Notes: a model not told the origin generated them from the letters alone. Shown: positions 1 to 13,400, counted from the stretch's first letter. The stretch: 64,000 nt of DNA from Poronia punctata (GCA_022579005.1 MU401480.1:211624-275623), one strand, 5' to 3'. Numbers and translations are program-made.

Positions 1-1
1 T

Positions 2-3000
2 GCGACCCCAGTGCTACCCATGGTAACAGATCTGCTTTGGAAGGCTCTGGGGGAAGAACCAGGGGACATGAATGATTTCTCGAAGAAACTAAAGTATGTC
101 TTCTGTCCGGGACTTCGTGTGGAGTACTACTAATCAACATTTCTCAGTTTGAGTTACCAGGACCTCTCTGACCTAGCCAGAATTCGTATTATTCACTTGG
201 TTGCTGACTTATACTGTGCGGCGGACGAGAGCCTTTGCCTGAAGAGGAACAAGGGCGATGGTGACGACGAATGGCCTACCTTCAGTTGTCTTGATTGTCG
301 AAATGCACAGACGGAGCCCAGGGCCTCGAGGTCACCAAGCTCTCCGGCGAAGCAATGGGCTATGGACATATTTGTTTCCTTGCTAGAGATACCAACCTTT
401 TCCGAGTCCCGAAAGCCGCGGGTTGCTGCAATGGTTTCACTAAGGCGCATAGCTAAGCACTGCAGCTCCACGCATTTCCTGGACATGGAAGTGTCTCCTG
501 CCGCACAGTGGTGTCTGAAGTCGCTGCATAGTTCTCTCAGAGAACTACGTATCGCTGCAGGGTAAGAGCGTCGAGGTACAGCTGGCGAATCCAAGCTAAC
601 CGTGACGCAGAAGGACACTCCCTTTCTTCCTCGCGCGCCCTGGGCGGCCTGGTATCGACTCTGGCGTGATATTGAAAAACAGAGGGATCGCGCTCGGGAT
701 CCTACGCGCGCTATCCGATCAGAACCAGCCCAAATTTACCGAGTCCTGCATATTGGCCTGGTCTCACGTGGCAGTGTAAGCCCAGAGCTTCGGCGTCCAC
801 GTGATTACGAGCTATACTTACTCTCTATAGGATCCTACCTGACAACGATCTGATACTTGTTCTGGTCAAACTGGTGGAATACCTGGGTCACCCAAGTGAA
901 GTCGCTTCTGCTACTGCGTTTACTGAGGTTCGTTGCGTGGTGCCATGATTTGCTCGACTTGTAACTCAGTCGGCTAATATGATATGCTACCTAGATTCTT
1001 CGACTTTCACGACAACGCTCGTTGGCTCCAAAGCAGCTGTTCGACCTTTACTGGCCCTCTATAGCATATTTGGCCGTAAAGGACGTGGTGATGCAGCCGA
1101 AACTCACGCAGCTTTTGGCGGAAATGCAAGAAATGAGCGTTGATCAGTTGCTTATCCATATTCAGCACCATGCTCTCCCATATCTTGTCTTGAACAAGAA
1201 GAAAGATGTCATCCAAAGCATAACTGAAGTTCGCAACGAGTCCGATCCTTGGCAGACTTGCCTCGATAAATCTAACCTTGGCTGCATATTGGCTTTGTTA
1301 TTGACTCAGGAGGCCGCCGACTTGGACCAAAACACCATGTCCTTGATGAGACACATCTCTCCACATTTTGACGACTTTACCCTTGATGATTTGGTCAGGA
1401 TTGAACCTTTGGCGACTACACTCAACATTCTCAAAATTGCAGCCGATGCGAATGAAAGCAGGAAGCCACACGTGAGTCTTGACACTGTAATCCTGCCTCC
1501 GACTTGCTCGATCTGATATAGGAAGTTTATAGATACGGAACGCTTTGAACCTGATGGCCGGCATGATACTTGGCACCAGTAGCGGTTCTAAGAAGAAGAA
1601 AAGCCAGGCAGCGGGCCGTTTCTTGCACCACCATGCACTTGGGCTGATGGCCCAGTTGACAGACGTTATCAACGACACTTCCGTTTCGCGAGCGCCTTTC
1701 TACGAAAGGAGACGATGCATTTCCGCAATGGAGGAAATGATACGGATTGGCAAGAATGATGTACGGATTGCACGACCCCAAGTGAGTGGTTAACCGGCAG
1801 TAAAGATACAAGTACTCCGTCATACTGTACTGACATGCGAAATAGATCTCTGCCTGTATACTTGCCGCCATGTCCTACGATGAACTCCGGGTTGCAGCAT
1901 TCTCATGCTGGGCCTCTATGATGTTCTACTTTGACGAATATGAAGTCGATATATTGCTAGAGACGACTTTCTACCTCGTTAACCAATACTGGCCCGTGTT
2001 TGAGGACGTCTCTCGCCAGGTCTCAAAACGGATGGTCGTTTTCCTATTAGAGAAACAGCAGCCCATTGTCGAGAAGTACATCGGCAAGCTTCCGTCTTTT
2101 AGTCACATTAATGAGCTGTCTGATGTAGAGGCGAGGCTGAGTAAACTCCGAACTCCGCTGGATACCCGCACCGCTTTTTTCCTTTTGGCGGAGCGGATAT
2201 TCCACGAGACCTCAGGTGTGGTCCTTCATGCCTTGAGGGAGCTAGTCTCGTATTTGCAAAGGCAACAAGGCTATTTGCAAGCATCGGCCGTCAGCGAACA
2301 CCCAGACTCTATCGTGGCAAACCTCGTCAGGGCCCTTCTAAATACTGCCGCGAGGTTCAATGGCGTTGATGGGGAAATCAGCGACCTATGTGTGCAATGC
2401 CTCGGCTTGATAGGCTGTCTCGACCCAAACCGGGTGGAATTCATCCGGGGTCAGAATCAAATCATCGTCACGAGTAATTTCGAGGACTCACGCCAAGTCA
2501 CGGAGTTTACATTTTTCCTACTCGAGAGAGTACTCGTTCGATCCTTTGTCTCTACTACGGATACAAAACTACAGGGGTTCTTGTCGTATGCGATGCAGGA
2601 GCTGCTGGACCGGAGCAGCATATCAGATGCGGTTAGGATGGAAGGGGTTCGAGACAGCGAACCCATATATCGCAAATGGTGTTCCATCTCCCAAAGTGCT
2701 CAAGAAGTCTTGATGCCTTTTATTACTTCGAGGTATACACTCATTCCCATGGTGTCGCAGCCGATCGAATACCCCATCTTCCGCCCCGGGAGGTCGTACA
2801 GCAACTGGATGAGGAACCTCACGCTTGATTGCCTTCGGAGACCCCAAACACCTTTTGCCATGCTTATATTCGAGCCACTATGTCGATTAATCCGAGTAAG
2901 GGACTTGTCCATTGCCGAGTTCCTCTTCCCCTACTTGATCGTCCACATGATTCTGGGCGAAGGAATTCCCACGGACGAACGCACCCTTGTACTTCAAGAA

Positions 3001-6000
3001 CTCCTCAGTGTCTTGCAATACCAACTTCCCGCTGAAGCGTCCTACGCCGAAAGAGAAGATAGAAAACTTTACTGCGAGGTCGGTATCAATGATGAATCAT
3101 TTTGTGATGCGTATAGACTAACCCTCCACAACAGGCTATATTCCGCTTTCTTGACTATGCTATGCGATGGGTCCACCTGAAACGAACATCTCCCAACTCG
3201 TCTTCCAAAGACACAGCTAGCATAGCAAAAGTGGCAGATTACTTGGCTTCTTTTCCCGCCGAGTTAATATCTCAACGGGCTGTGGACTGCTCGGCCTATT
3301 CACGTGCTCTGTTCCATCTAGAGCAACATATCCGTCAGGTCGACGAGGCAAAAGGTAATCCGCAGGATAGGAACCGGCTAATCGAGCGGGTACAGGATAT
3401 CTATACCCAAATTGACGAGCCCGATGGCCTTGAAGGCATATCAGCACACCTTCCGGTGCTCAACATGGAACACCAAGTACTAAGTCATCGAAAGGCTGGA
3501 CGATGGGCCGCAGCACAGACTTGGTATGAAATCAAACTGGCCGAAGACCCGGATAACGCCGATGTGCAGTTAGACTTGCTCACCTGCCTCAAGGAGTCGG
3601 GCCAGCACGGTATGTTGAAGCTTTAGTTCCCCGAAGGGTTTTAACCCACTAACTTTGCCATTAGATGTACTACTTAATTATGTTGAGGGGATAGAAAAAC
3701 ATGCGGCCGCGGCGACGATGAACAAAATCGTGCCCTTCGCAGTTGAAGCTTCTTGGGCTACCGGCAAGTGGCAAACAGTGGAGAAATTCCTGGGAAGGTA
3801 CCAAGGAGATCCTACCGAGGATTTCAACGTATCTGTAGCCCAAGCTCTTGTCTTTCTTCGAAAGGGATGGACGAAGGAATTCTTCGAGATCTTGAGGAAC
3901 ACCAGGGAGAGAATCGGCTCATCCATGACTTCCTCTACGACGGCGTCTTTCCAAGTGTGCCACGAGCCGTTGCTCAGGGCTCACGTACTGTCGGATCTTG
4001 AATTGATTGCCGGTATGAACAGCGATGGAGATCAGCATCCGCAGGACATTCTCAAGTCGCTTGAGAGACGGCTCGAAGTACTCGGATCCTACGTGAATGA
4101 CAAGCAATATGTTCTAAGCGTCCGGCGTGCGGCCATGGGCTTGTTACGGTAAGCCCCTTGACTCCCCGGCTTGTTCTCTCAGGTATTGATCTCGCTAACT
4201 TGTCAAGACCACGCTTTGGTGACCAGGACATATCGGCACTTTGGTTAACGAGTGCCCGCCTTGCCAGGAAGGCGGATGCTTTGCACCAATCGTTTAATGC
4301 GGTTCTTCGTGCCTCCCAGCTCGGGGACGAGTCGGCCACTATAGAAAATGCCCGTCTCTTATGGAAAGAAGGATATAACAGGAAAGCTATACAGATGCTA
4401 CGAGGAGCAATCGAGAGCAAGGTATTCTCTCGTCAGAGTTTCACCGAGCACGAGGCTTCCGAGAGAAGTAGCGGCTTGCAACAGAACATATTGACTGCAC
4501 GAGCCAAGTTACTTCTCGCAAAGTGGCTCGATAGTGCTGGCCAAACCAGCACCTCTGCCCTGAGGGAGCAGTATCGGGCCATCCCCTTGATATTCGCCCA
4601 CTGGGAAAAGGGACACTACTATGTCGGTCGACACTACAAGAAAGTGCTCGAGTATGAGAGGGCACTCAAGCCTGACGAGCAAAGCGACGAATACCTCACC
4701 GGGGAAGTGGCCAAGCTCGTGATAGAGAACTATCTGAGATCGCTCAATTATGGCACCAAATACCTTTACCAGACGCTTCCTCGCGTCATCACACTGTGGC
4801 TCGAGCTCGGAGCTCATCTTGATAAAGCTCCAGAAGGGAAAGTGTCTGTTTCACGGGAGCTTCACCATCGGCGAAAGACGCAGTTGGAAGAACTCCATAA
4901 CATTCTGCGCAAGCATCTCTCCCGACTTCCCGCTTATATATTTTACACAGCCCTGCCTCAGATCGTGGCCCGCATTGCCCACCCGCACGAGGATGTCTTT
5001 CGACTGCTCCAGGTCATTATACTCAAGGTTGTTGAGGCGTACCCGCGACAAGCGCTATGGAGTCTGTTTGCGATCATGACGGCCAGACAGGTCACGTCGG
5101 AGCGTAAGAAACGAGGCCTCCAGATTTTGGAGACTATTAAAAACCGGAACGTCAAGGTTGATAATGGCAGCCACAGCCTCCCCTCGTTGCTACGAAAGGG
5201 GGAACGGCTGGCGGAACAACTGCTGCTCGCCTGTAACAACGGCGACTTCGTGAGCAATCGGACGACAATGGCAAGCATCACCCGGGATTTAAACTTTAAC
5301 CACAAGTGTACCCCATGTCCTCTGGTTGTCCCCGTCGAAGCATGCCTCACCGCAACGCTCCCGACGTTGACGGATAACATAAAGCGGCACAAGGCCTTCT
5401 CTGGAGACGTCATCACCATCTCGGCATTCCTAGACGAGGTTGTAGTGCTTGGTTCTCTTGCGAAACCGAGGAAGCTCACGGCTCGGGGTTCGAACGGGGT
5501 CAACTACGGGCTCCTCATCAAACCCAAGGATGACCTGCGGACAGATCAGCGACTGATGGAGTTCAATGCCATGATCAATCGCTCGCTCAAAAGAGACGCG
5601 GAATCAAGTAGACGGCAGCTATATATTCGGACTTATGCTGTGACGCCACTCAACGAGGAGTGCGGCATCATCGAATGGGTCGACGGCCTCAAGACGTTGC
5701 GGGATATACTGTTGAATATCTACCGCTCCCGCGGAGTCGTACCGAACTATACGCAAATCGCACATATGATGAAAGATGCGGCCTCGAGTGATAAGAACAC
5801 AAAGATTTTCACCGAGGGTGTGTTGAGTATATTCCCGCCGGTGCTGCCCAACTGGTTCATATCACAGTTCCCGAACCCGTCCACCTGGTTTACGGCTAGG
5901 CTTCGGTATACGCGATCATGCGCGGTCATGTCCATGGTCGGGACTATTCTGGGACTGGGCGATCGCCACGGTGAAAACGTGCTGCTCGAGGAAGGTAACG

Positions 6001-6437
6001 GCGGTATTTTCCACGTCGACTTCAACTGTCTGTTCGACAAGGGTCTCACGTTTGCCCAACCGGAGCGGGTCCCGTTCCGACTCACACACAACATGGTGGC
6101 TGCAATGGGAGTATATGGTTATGAAGGACCGTTCAGGAAATGTTCGGAGCTGACATTGAGCATTCTCCGCCAACAAGAGGAGACGTTGATGACGATTCTA
6201 GAAGCTTTCATCTACGATCCCACACTAGACCTCCAGAAGGAAAAGAAGAAGAAGTACGAAGCAGTTAAACTAAACCCGCGGAGCGTGGTCGAGAGCATCA
6301 AGAGAAAGGTGCGAGGCCTGCTTCCGGACGAGAGTATCCCACTTGGCGTGGAGGGTCAGGTGGATGAGCTTATCAAGAAAGCCGTCGATCCTCGCAACCT
6401 TGCTGCCATGTATATTGGTTGGTGCCCCTTCCTCTGA
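2..6437 (+). CDS. uvsB: ATR/Mec1-type checkpoint PI3K-like kinase, 5'-partial
   Basis: Serine/threonine kinase of the PIKK family that senses RPA-coated single-stranded DNA and signals replication stress and DNA damage in the nucleus. Exons seen: 2-93, 148-561, 611-775, 831-927, 995-1471, 1533-1781, 1846-3078, 3135-3609, 3665-4148, 4208-6437; the 1,971 visible residues are the HEAT/FAT and kinase parts, and the N-terminus lies left of the window. The FAT region carries the ATR-typical block around ELISQRAVDCSAYSRALFH. The kinase domain has the catalytic GLGDRHGEN loop and the metal-binding HVDFN motif, and the protein ends in a canonical FATC (MYIGWCPFL). The intron at 3079-3134 uses a weak GTCGGT donor, but it is the one that keeps frame. 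Known as uvsB in Aspergillus and mus-9 in Neurospora. Tel1/ATM is less likely because of the UME-type segment (LAVKDVVMQP, LPYLVLNKKKDVI). Highly confident. Confidence 0.95.
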
Positions 6438-7532
6438 GGGACTGACTGGTTACAAGTACGTGGATAGATGCATGGCTACATTGCAGCTGGATATGTATTT
6501 ACATTTTGGCACTGTAAATGGAGAGAAAGGGGAAGCCGACACTGTCTGAAGCTGTATTTGGGATTACTTTACTTAGAGTAGAGGTTGTATGGTTGGCACG
6601 GCATATAAACTTGTAAGAAAGTAGACACTGGAGAGTAAACATGAAACAAGAAAACGATGATAATCTATTCCAATCTCATGACAGACACAGCTTCTATGTG
6701 ACCGTGTATGTTTTGTATATACGATTTGTTGGCCTGCAGCTGGAGTCTATCTGCCACTACACCTAAAAGTTCATTATTCTCACCTACAGAGGTTTAACCT
6801 TTTCTGCGCCAGAATAAATGCAAAAGGAGGAGCGAGATTATCTTTAGGACAATGCTACTACATGTGTATAAACATTACACACACTATTTATCTTCCTGAT
6901 ATGATCAATGATGAATGTACGTGATTTTGAACCTAGGAAAGAGTGAGCTGCTGTAAACCTGGCGAGTATAGGGAGATACTCCGCTAACCTTGGGCTGCAC
7001 AGGCTATCCCTCGCCGCGTAAGACCCGGCGACTTTTACTGGTTCTAGCGTACTGTAGATACACAGGCTACCCGCCGGTCCCTAGGCGATTCACCTTTAGC
7101 GCCCCATTTGCCTTTGTTGCCAAACAGAACGTCAAGGTGGGCGCGTCTTGTCACATCCTAATTTCTGACAAGCATTTTTTGAGGAGGGTGCGTGCGATAA
7201 ACAAAAACACAACATCACCTTAGTTTTTTTTGTCTTCCCTCTCAACCTTGTCGCGAAAAACAAGTTTTCCTATCGATTCACATTCTGATAAAACTTGATT
7301 TTTAACTTCTGTATTAATTTTTCAAGTTTCCATCGTTTTACCGATCCATTCATTCGGCCGTCAAAAAGGAAAAAAAAAAAGTGCACCTGGCCCAAGGCCT
7401 GCGCTTTTCATCAGGTTTCCTGGAAGCCTACCTACGTTGAGACGAACAAGATATTACTATCTTTTCAAATTTTCTCAGTACCGATTTCGTCGCGTAAGGC
7501 AGAGGCAGAGGCAGAGGCAGAGGCAGAATAGA
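6438..7532. other. Intergenic region, no gene seen
   Basis: Stretch between the ATR-type gene and the zinc-finger gene. It holds homopolymer and pyrimidine-rich tracts (7221-7370) typical of a fungal promoter/5' UTR, and a tandem AGAGGC hexamer at 7501-7527 that ends five bases before the next start codon. No conserved reading frame or RNA gene was recognised. Confidence 0.6.
7501..7527. repeat. AGAGGC hexamer repeat immediately upstream of a start codon
   Basis: About 4.5 tandem copies of a purine-rich hexamer lie directly before the ATG at 7533, so they are almost certainly part of the 5' UTR. Copy-number change here could alter translation of the downstream gene; that is inference. Confidence 0.8.
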
Positions 7533-9281
7533 ATGTCTTCTTATCGTATCGGTATGTTTTCTGACGATATTCATCTGAATCCCCTAACCTAGCATATTTC
7601 TTTGTTTCGGCTCGCTTGTGCTTGTGCTTGTGCATGTGCATGTGCAAGTGCAACTGCTTTTTTTTATATTTTTTACTTCCTTTACTATACTTTTCTATTC
7701 TTGCCAGTCTGTTTATTTTCTCTACTCTGGCTGGACAAATATTGATTCGCCTGATAGAGATTTCGCCCAACAACCGTGCCGGTTGTCAGGACAAGGTATG
7801 CAAGGACAGCGGCAACAAGATCACCAAAGGGGAAATGCGTCTAGGTGTTTGGTTCACGATGCCCGGCACTGATCACGGTTCCTGGAAGTGGCGGCACTGG
7901 TATGCATTCCCCCCCCCTCCCCCCCTTTGATTTCCGTTGCACCATTTTGTATGTGAATGATTTAACCAAGATATCTCTTGTAGGGGTTGTGTCTCTGGCA
8001 AGACGATTTCCAATATCCAGGAAAACATCAAGAAGGATTCGGGTTATGATTGGGATATGCTGGATGGTTATGATGAGATTCAGTACGATGGATTGGCATT
8101 TCCCATAATCTCTTGATGTCCAGAAAATGACTGACGCTATGGCAGGGATGATGCCGTCAAGGAGAAAATCGAACGTGTCGTCACTCAAGGACATATTGAT
8201 CCCGAGGATTTCAACGGCGTAAGTCTCCCCCCCCCCCCCCCCCCATACAGAATGCAGTCAAGAGGACGTGTGTGTCAGTTATGGGACAGTTGTTAGGCGC
8301 CTATTGAAGGCATTTTGCGTCGCGCACCTCTTCTTCCCCCTTTTCAAACATTGAATGATACGTCTTACTGACAAAATGTAAATCTAGGATCCCGAGTTCA
8401 ATGTACCCGGCAAGACGGCAATCCGCGGTCGTGCAAAGAAGGTCAAGGCGGATGAGGAAGAGGTAAACATCGTCCCTTCCACCCCTCTCATTTCCCTATA
8501 CAAGTTTATTTTACTCATCCCAAAAATCCATGGCTTAGGCGGATGAAGAAGGAGACACTACGCCTACAAAGCTCGCTGCAAAGAAGGCTGCTGGCACTAA
8601 GCGTGGCCGCAAAAAGGCCGGCGAGGACGAGAACGAGGGACAAGATGACGAAGAGGCCGAGCTCGTAAAGAAGAAGTCTAAACCCGCTGCTCGCAAGAGC
8701 AAGAAAGTCGTCAAAGAAGAAGAAGAAGAAAACGACAATGATGAAGAAAAGGCGGCGGCAGCGGCTGAACCAGTAAAGACCAAGGCCAAACGTGGAAGAA
8801 AGGCGAAGAAGGACGACGACAATGATGAAGAAGAAGTGAAAGAAGAGGAAGCACGGCCCGCCAAGAAAGCCAGAGCAGGACGCAAGGCTAAAGAGGTGGA
8901 TGAAGAGGAGCAGGTGCCGGTCGCTACGGCTAAGAACGCGGCACCGGAATCTGCCCCTGCGGCAAGACGCGGCAGGAAAGCAAAAGCTAAGAAGGAGCCT
9001 ACCCCTGAGCCCGTCGAGGAGATGAAAGACGAGGATGAAGAAGATGAAGAGCCAGTCGTCAAGACCATCGCTAAGAAAGCTGGTCGTAAGACCAAGGCTG
9101 CGGCTGCTTCTTCTTCTGATGGTGGTGTTGCTAAAGTTGGTCGACGGGGTCGTTCTGCTGGGTAAGTTTCTCTCTATCTATCTATCTATCTACATATATA
9201 CGATATGGAAGAAGGGGAATGGAATCAGCTAAGCTAACAAAATCCTTAAACAGCAAGGTTGTTGTTGATGATGAGGAATAG
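7533..9281 (+). CDS. PARP-type zinc-finger protein with AT-hook-like basic/acidic tail
   Basis: Seven exons (7533-7551, 7758-7899, 7984-8082, 8146-8218, 8388-8462, 8539-9161, 9254-9281) give 352 residues. Residues about 5-90 form a PARP-type DNA-nick-sensing zinc finger: C-x2/3-C spacing (AGCQDKVCK), the KGEMRLG block and WKWRHWGC carrying the last ligands. The rest is low complexity: repeated KRGRK/RRGRK segments resembling AT-hooks, set among Glu/Asp runs, ending in an acidic tail. No poly(ADP-ribose) polymerase catalytic domain follows, so this is the stand-alone fungal type, expected to bind DNA or chromatin in the nucleus. The first coding exon is only 19 nt; the fourth intron starts with a run of about 18 C. 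The function of this family is poorly known; the domain call is firm. Confidence 0.88.
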
Positions 9282-10201
9282 GTTAAGTCGCTCTTGGCTT
9301 TTCTCTTTTTCCTTCTTCTCCTCATTAAGGTTAAGGTTCCCTAAATAAGGGATCTCCTTAGTTTCTCGGAAAGGAAAATCAGGGAGTATTGTTTTCCGGG
9401 CAAATTCTCGATAGGCGTAGGATACGAGTACTTCTTTTTCCTTTTGTAACTACTGTCTACCTACTTACTCTGGCTGGATGCAAAGGACGGAACAAAACAT
9501 AAGGAGAGGGGAATGTTTATAACCTAGTCGTAGTCGCTTAGAAAGGGTAATAATAATAATTAATAATAATATGTGTCTTTGTTTTAGTCCGGAAGGCCTT
9601 AACCTAGATGCTGAGGAAGGGGATGGATGGATGACAAGGTTTATTGAGCGGCACTTGAAACTGATATTTTGAAGAGTGCAGGGTTACGTATAAATAATAA
9701 CCCACCAAAGCTCCATGAACTGAACTGAACTGAACTAAACTATCTTATCAATTTGGCCTTCTATTGCATAGCGACTCCTAAAAAGTTACTAGGCAGACAT
9801 ATCTTTGTGGTATGAATATTATGTATTAGCAACAAAGTACCTATTGAAGGGATGTAAAAGACAACAAAGTATAAGGGGTCCGTCCGTCCAGGGATGTAAA
9901 CAAAGAGTAGGTACCTACTTTATATAAGCCGCGATTGCATACCAGTCTGTCACGTACGACCATAGGATGTAGAGAACGCGGGGTCCCGTCCGCTCCCCCA
10001 TAGCTAAGCTACATACCGCCAGATCAGTAGTTGGGTCGGTGACGACCAGCGAATCCCTGGTGTTGTACGTTTTTTTTTCTTTCTTTTTTTTTCGATCTTT
10101 TGATCAATGTTTTTTTTTTATATATATATATGGTTTCAATTCAATTCTCTAGGTTAGGTTACCTGTCTTACATAGGTGTACATAAGGTACATACATACCC
10201 C
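9282..10201. other. Intergenic region with simple repeats
   Basis: Lies between the convergent zinc-finger and PKS-NRPS genes. It contains short AT tracts (AATAAT repeats near 9549-9570), a GAACT repeat near 9718-9738 and T-runs near 10068-10130. No gene or RNA was recognised. Confidence 0.6.
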
Positions 10202-10372
10202 TTATCGTCGCGATTCAAGCCTCATCCTACCGTAATCATTGTTTTTTTCACCTTGCCTGTCAAAGTCAACGACAACGGTAACCTGCTGCGAAGCTATCAG
10301 GTAACGAAATCCCAGCTTCTTAATCCGACCAATCCACTTTAAACCAGGCATTGTCTCGAAGTATTCATGTTC

Positions 10373-10419
<47 letters not shown>

Positions 10420-13400
10420 CTTCAATATGTTCTCTAAGCGCGGTAACATTGATAGCGACTATGCTTTCGAGAGGTGAAGAAGAATTTTCAGATCCGGAAG
10501 TCCTTGTTAAGATGGAATCCCGCAGGGAATATGCCGCTTGTTTAAACAGGAATCAAATCGATCCGGCCTTGCCAGTTCCGCATATCGGGTGCATATCCCG
10601 AGACTTGCACCATGCGCGCAAACTCGGCTAATACGGCTCGACGGGCCGAGAGGTTAGTATTCTTAGTATTAGAGCCCGCATCTTCGACGACCGGGTCTGC
10701 TGGCGTCCCGGGAAAGGGGAGAAAGCGATGGATCGAGACCGGGATGTCGAACAACTCGGTTGCACGCCCTAGGATGCGCTCGCTGGCCCAGCGCGTGGCG
10801 ACGTAGCCGTCGGAGCCATCCGTAGATGGGACATGGCGAGAGTCCCCTTTGGAAGAAGAAGAAGAAGAAGAAGAAGAAGAAGAAGAAGAAGAAGAAGAAG
10901 AAGAAATCGTTGCCATCAGGGTGGATATGTAATGAATGGGTACCTTGCGAGGCGCGGCCATCTTGACCAACTCGCGCGTCGAGTGAACGTTAGTGGGGCG
11001 GAGAAGGCGATAGTTGTCCCAGAAGGAGCGGGCGGCCCCTAGGTGGACGATGGCGTCGGCCCGGCGCGACAGTGTGTCAAAGGTAACTTTGGGCAATCCA
11101 AGCAGTGGTGCTGAGAGGTCGCCGCTGTGCCATGTCACTTTTGGCGTATCGGTGAGATCCGAATGTGGGGAATGGTGGTGGCGGTGGTGGCTCCGGATGG
11201 CTATGCAGTGGATTTCTCCAACGTCCGGGTCTGCCCCGAGTAGGTCGACGACGTGTTTCCCTAGAAATCCCGTCGCGCCCGTCATGACCACGATCTTGCC
11301 GCCCTTTCTGAGCACAGGGTCCTTTATCGCTGCTACATGGTCATCAGGCGTGAGGAGGCTGGGAATCAGCGGCATCGCCGTCTCTTCCGTCCAGTCGATG
11401 GGGCTAACGGGGGTACTTTGCCGAATTACGTGAGCCATGTCGCCCAGTGTGCTTGCGCCGAGTAGATCGACTATGCTGAGGATGACGTTGAAGACCTGAC
11501 GTATTCGTGACTGCAGCCCGACAACCAACAGGGAGTTGCCACCCACGTGGAAGAAGTCACTCGACGCTGTGAGTGATCCGCTTCTTAAGAGAGGGTTGTG
11601 ACTCTCAAGTACTTCACACCACAGATGTCCGAGTTGGGTCATGGGCTCCATCATTTCACCATCTTCTCCCGCTTGCTCTTCCCGGAAACGTGGTGGCTCG
11701 GATTCAAGAGGCAATGGCATGTCCCTCAAAGCCTTTCTGTCCACTTTGGAGTGGTTCGAGAGAGGGAGTCGATCCAAGGGGACCGCCATGACAGGAACCA
11801 TGTACTGTGGAATGGGAAGTTGTTCGAGCAGTCGCCGCAAGAAGGCCTCCTTATCGCCCATGTCAGCGACAACATCAGTAGAGCCAGCATGTTGCCGGCC
11901 ATTCCAAGTTGGAAATACGACGTGGGCAACAAGGAAAGCGGAATCTCCTTCTCCGCGTAGGGTCACGATGGCGTCGTGAAGTGCACCGCCTGCTGCAATC
12001 AACATATTGTTCTCAACGTCATGAAGGTCGATCCGCAGCCCACGTAATTTCACCTGCGTATCGCCATCCTTCCGGCCGTGGAAGACCAAGACACCATCTT
12101 CTCTCATGTGCCCAATGTCGCCTGTCCGATATATTCGGCTTCTCCTTCCGGCTAGGTGGGGGTGTAATACGAACTGGTCGGGCACAAATGACCTCTTGTT
12201 AAGCTCGTCACGATTGAGATAGCCAAGAGATACGCCAGCACCGGCAATGCACACCTCACCAGGCATACCAATCGGCAGGGCTTTCAACTGCTCGTCGAGA
12301 ACATAGGTTGCGTAATTTGGAAGTGGATAGCCGCAAGGACTGCCCGCCTCTCGCTCTACCGACTGTGTGCCGCTGTCGTCGTATTCTATTGCCATCTTGG
12401 TCGACGATATGGAAACCTCTGCTGGCCCATACGAGTTGCGAAGCTGTAGATGAGGGAGTTGAAGTTGTGCAAAATCACGCGTGAGACGGTCTGTCCAAGG
12501 CTCACCGCCCCCAAAAGCCAACCGCCAGTGGGACGCCTGTCGGAGACTCTCGCGCCCGTACTGCAGCCACATGCCGTACTCGGACGGTGTAGCTTTTGTG
12601 TATGTGACGGCCTGTTCCCGAATGAGCTTGGTAATCTCGACTGGATCACCACGCTTGCTCGACGGCACGATGAATACCATCCCGCCGTTCATGAGACCGG
12701 TGAATATCTGATCCAAGGAAAAGTCAAAGGTGAAGGCGCTCTGTTGCAATACGCGCTCTGCGCCTATATTCCACGTCTTGGTGTACCCTTCCATGTTATT
12801 CCGGAGACCGGCATGTGTCACGACAACGCCTTTGGGCGTGCCTGTTGAGCCACTGGTGTACATGATCGCTGCCGGTGCTTCTTGTCGCGCAGAGAGAGGA
12901 CAAGGACCCGAGGTCTTGCGTGCGACATGCGTAGTATTTATGAAGACGGCATTCGGTATGTCGAGATGACGTTCAGTGTCCTGCATGGCTTCGCTGTAGA
13001 GCACAGCGCCAGGGCTGCAGTCGTTCGCAATGGCCGCTAGACGAGCTATGGGATTACGGAGATCCATAGGCACGTAGACGGCTCCGATACGCATGATAGC
13101 AAGCATGGAGCAGACCCAGTCCGATGCTGCCTGTTGAAAAACGAGGACTCGAGCGCCGGCACCAAGACCGGCGTCGATTAATGCGTTGCCTATCGCTTCG
13201 ATTCTTCCCATCATGTCGCCGTAGTTGAGGACATGGCCCAAGCCATCCATCAGTGCAATCTTGTCCCGATTCACTAAAGCGATGTCGTCGAGCCGGTGGC
13301 AAAGTGTCTCAGGCCACTCCGACTCCATTCGAGGGCCTAAATCAAGGGTTACGGGAAAAGTCAGCAACGAGACGAAAATATTCGAGGGCCCAACTCAATC

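Noticed and set aside
193..618. Long antisense frames over the ATR, PKS-NRPS, EMC1 and zinc-finger exons
   Set aside because: They are shadows of well-supported exons, with no independent start context, splice signals or domain content.
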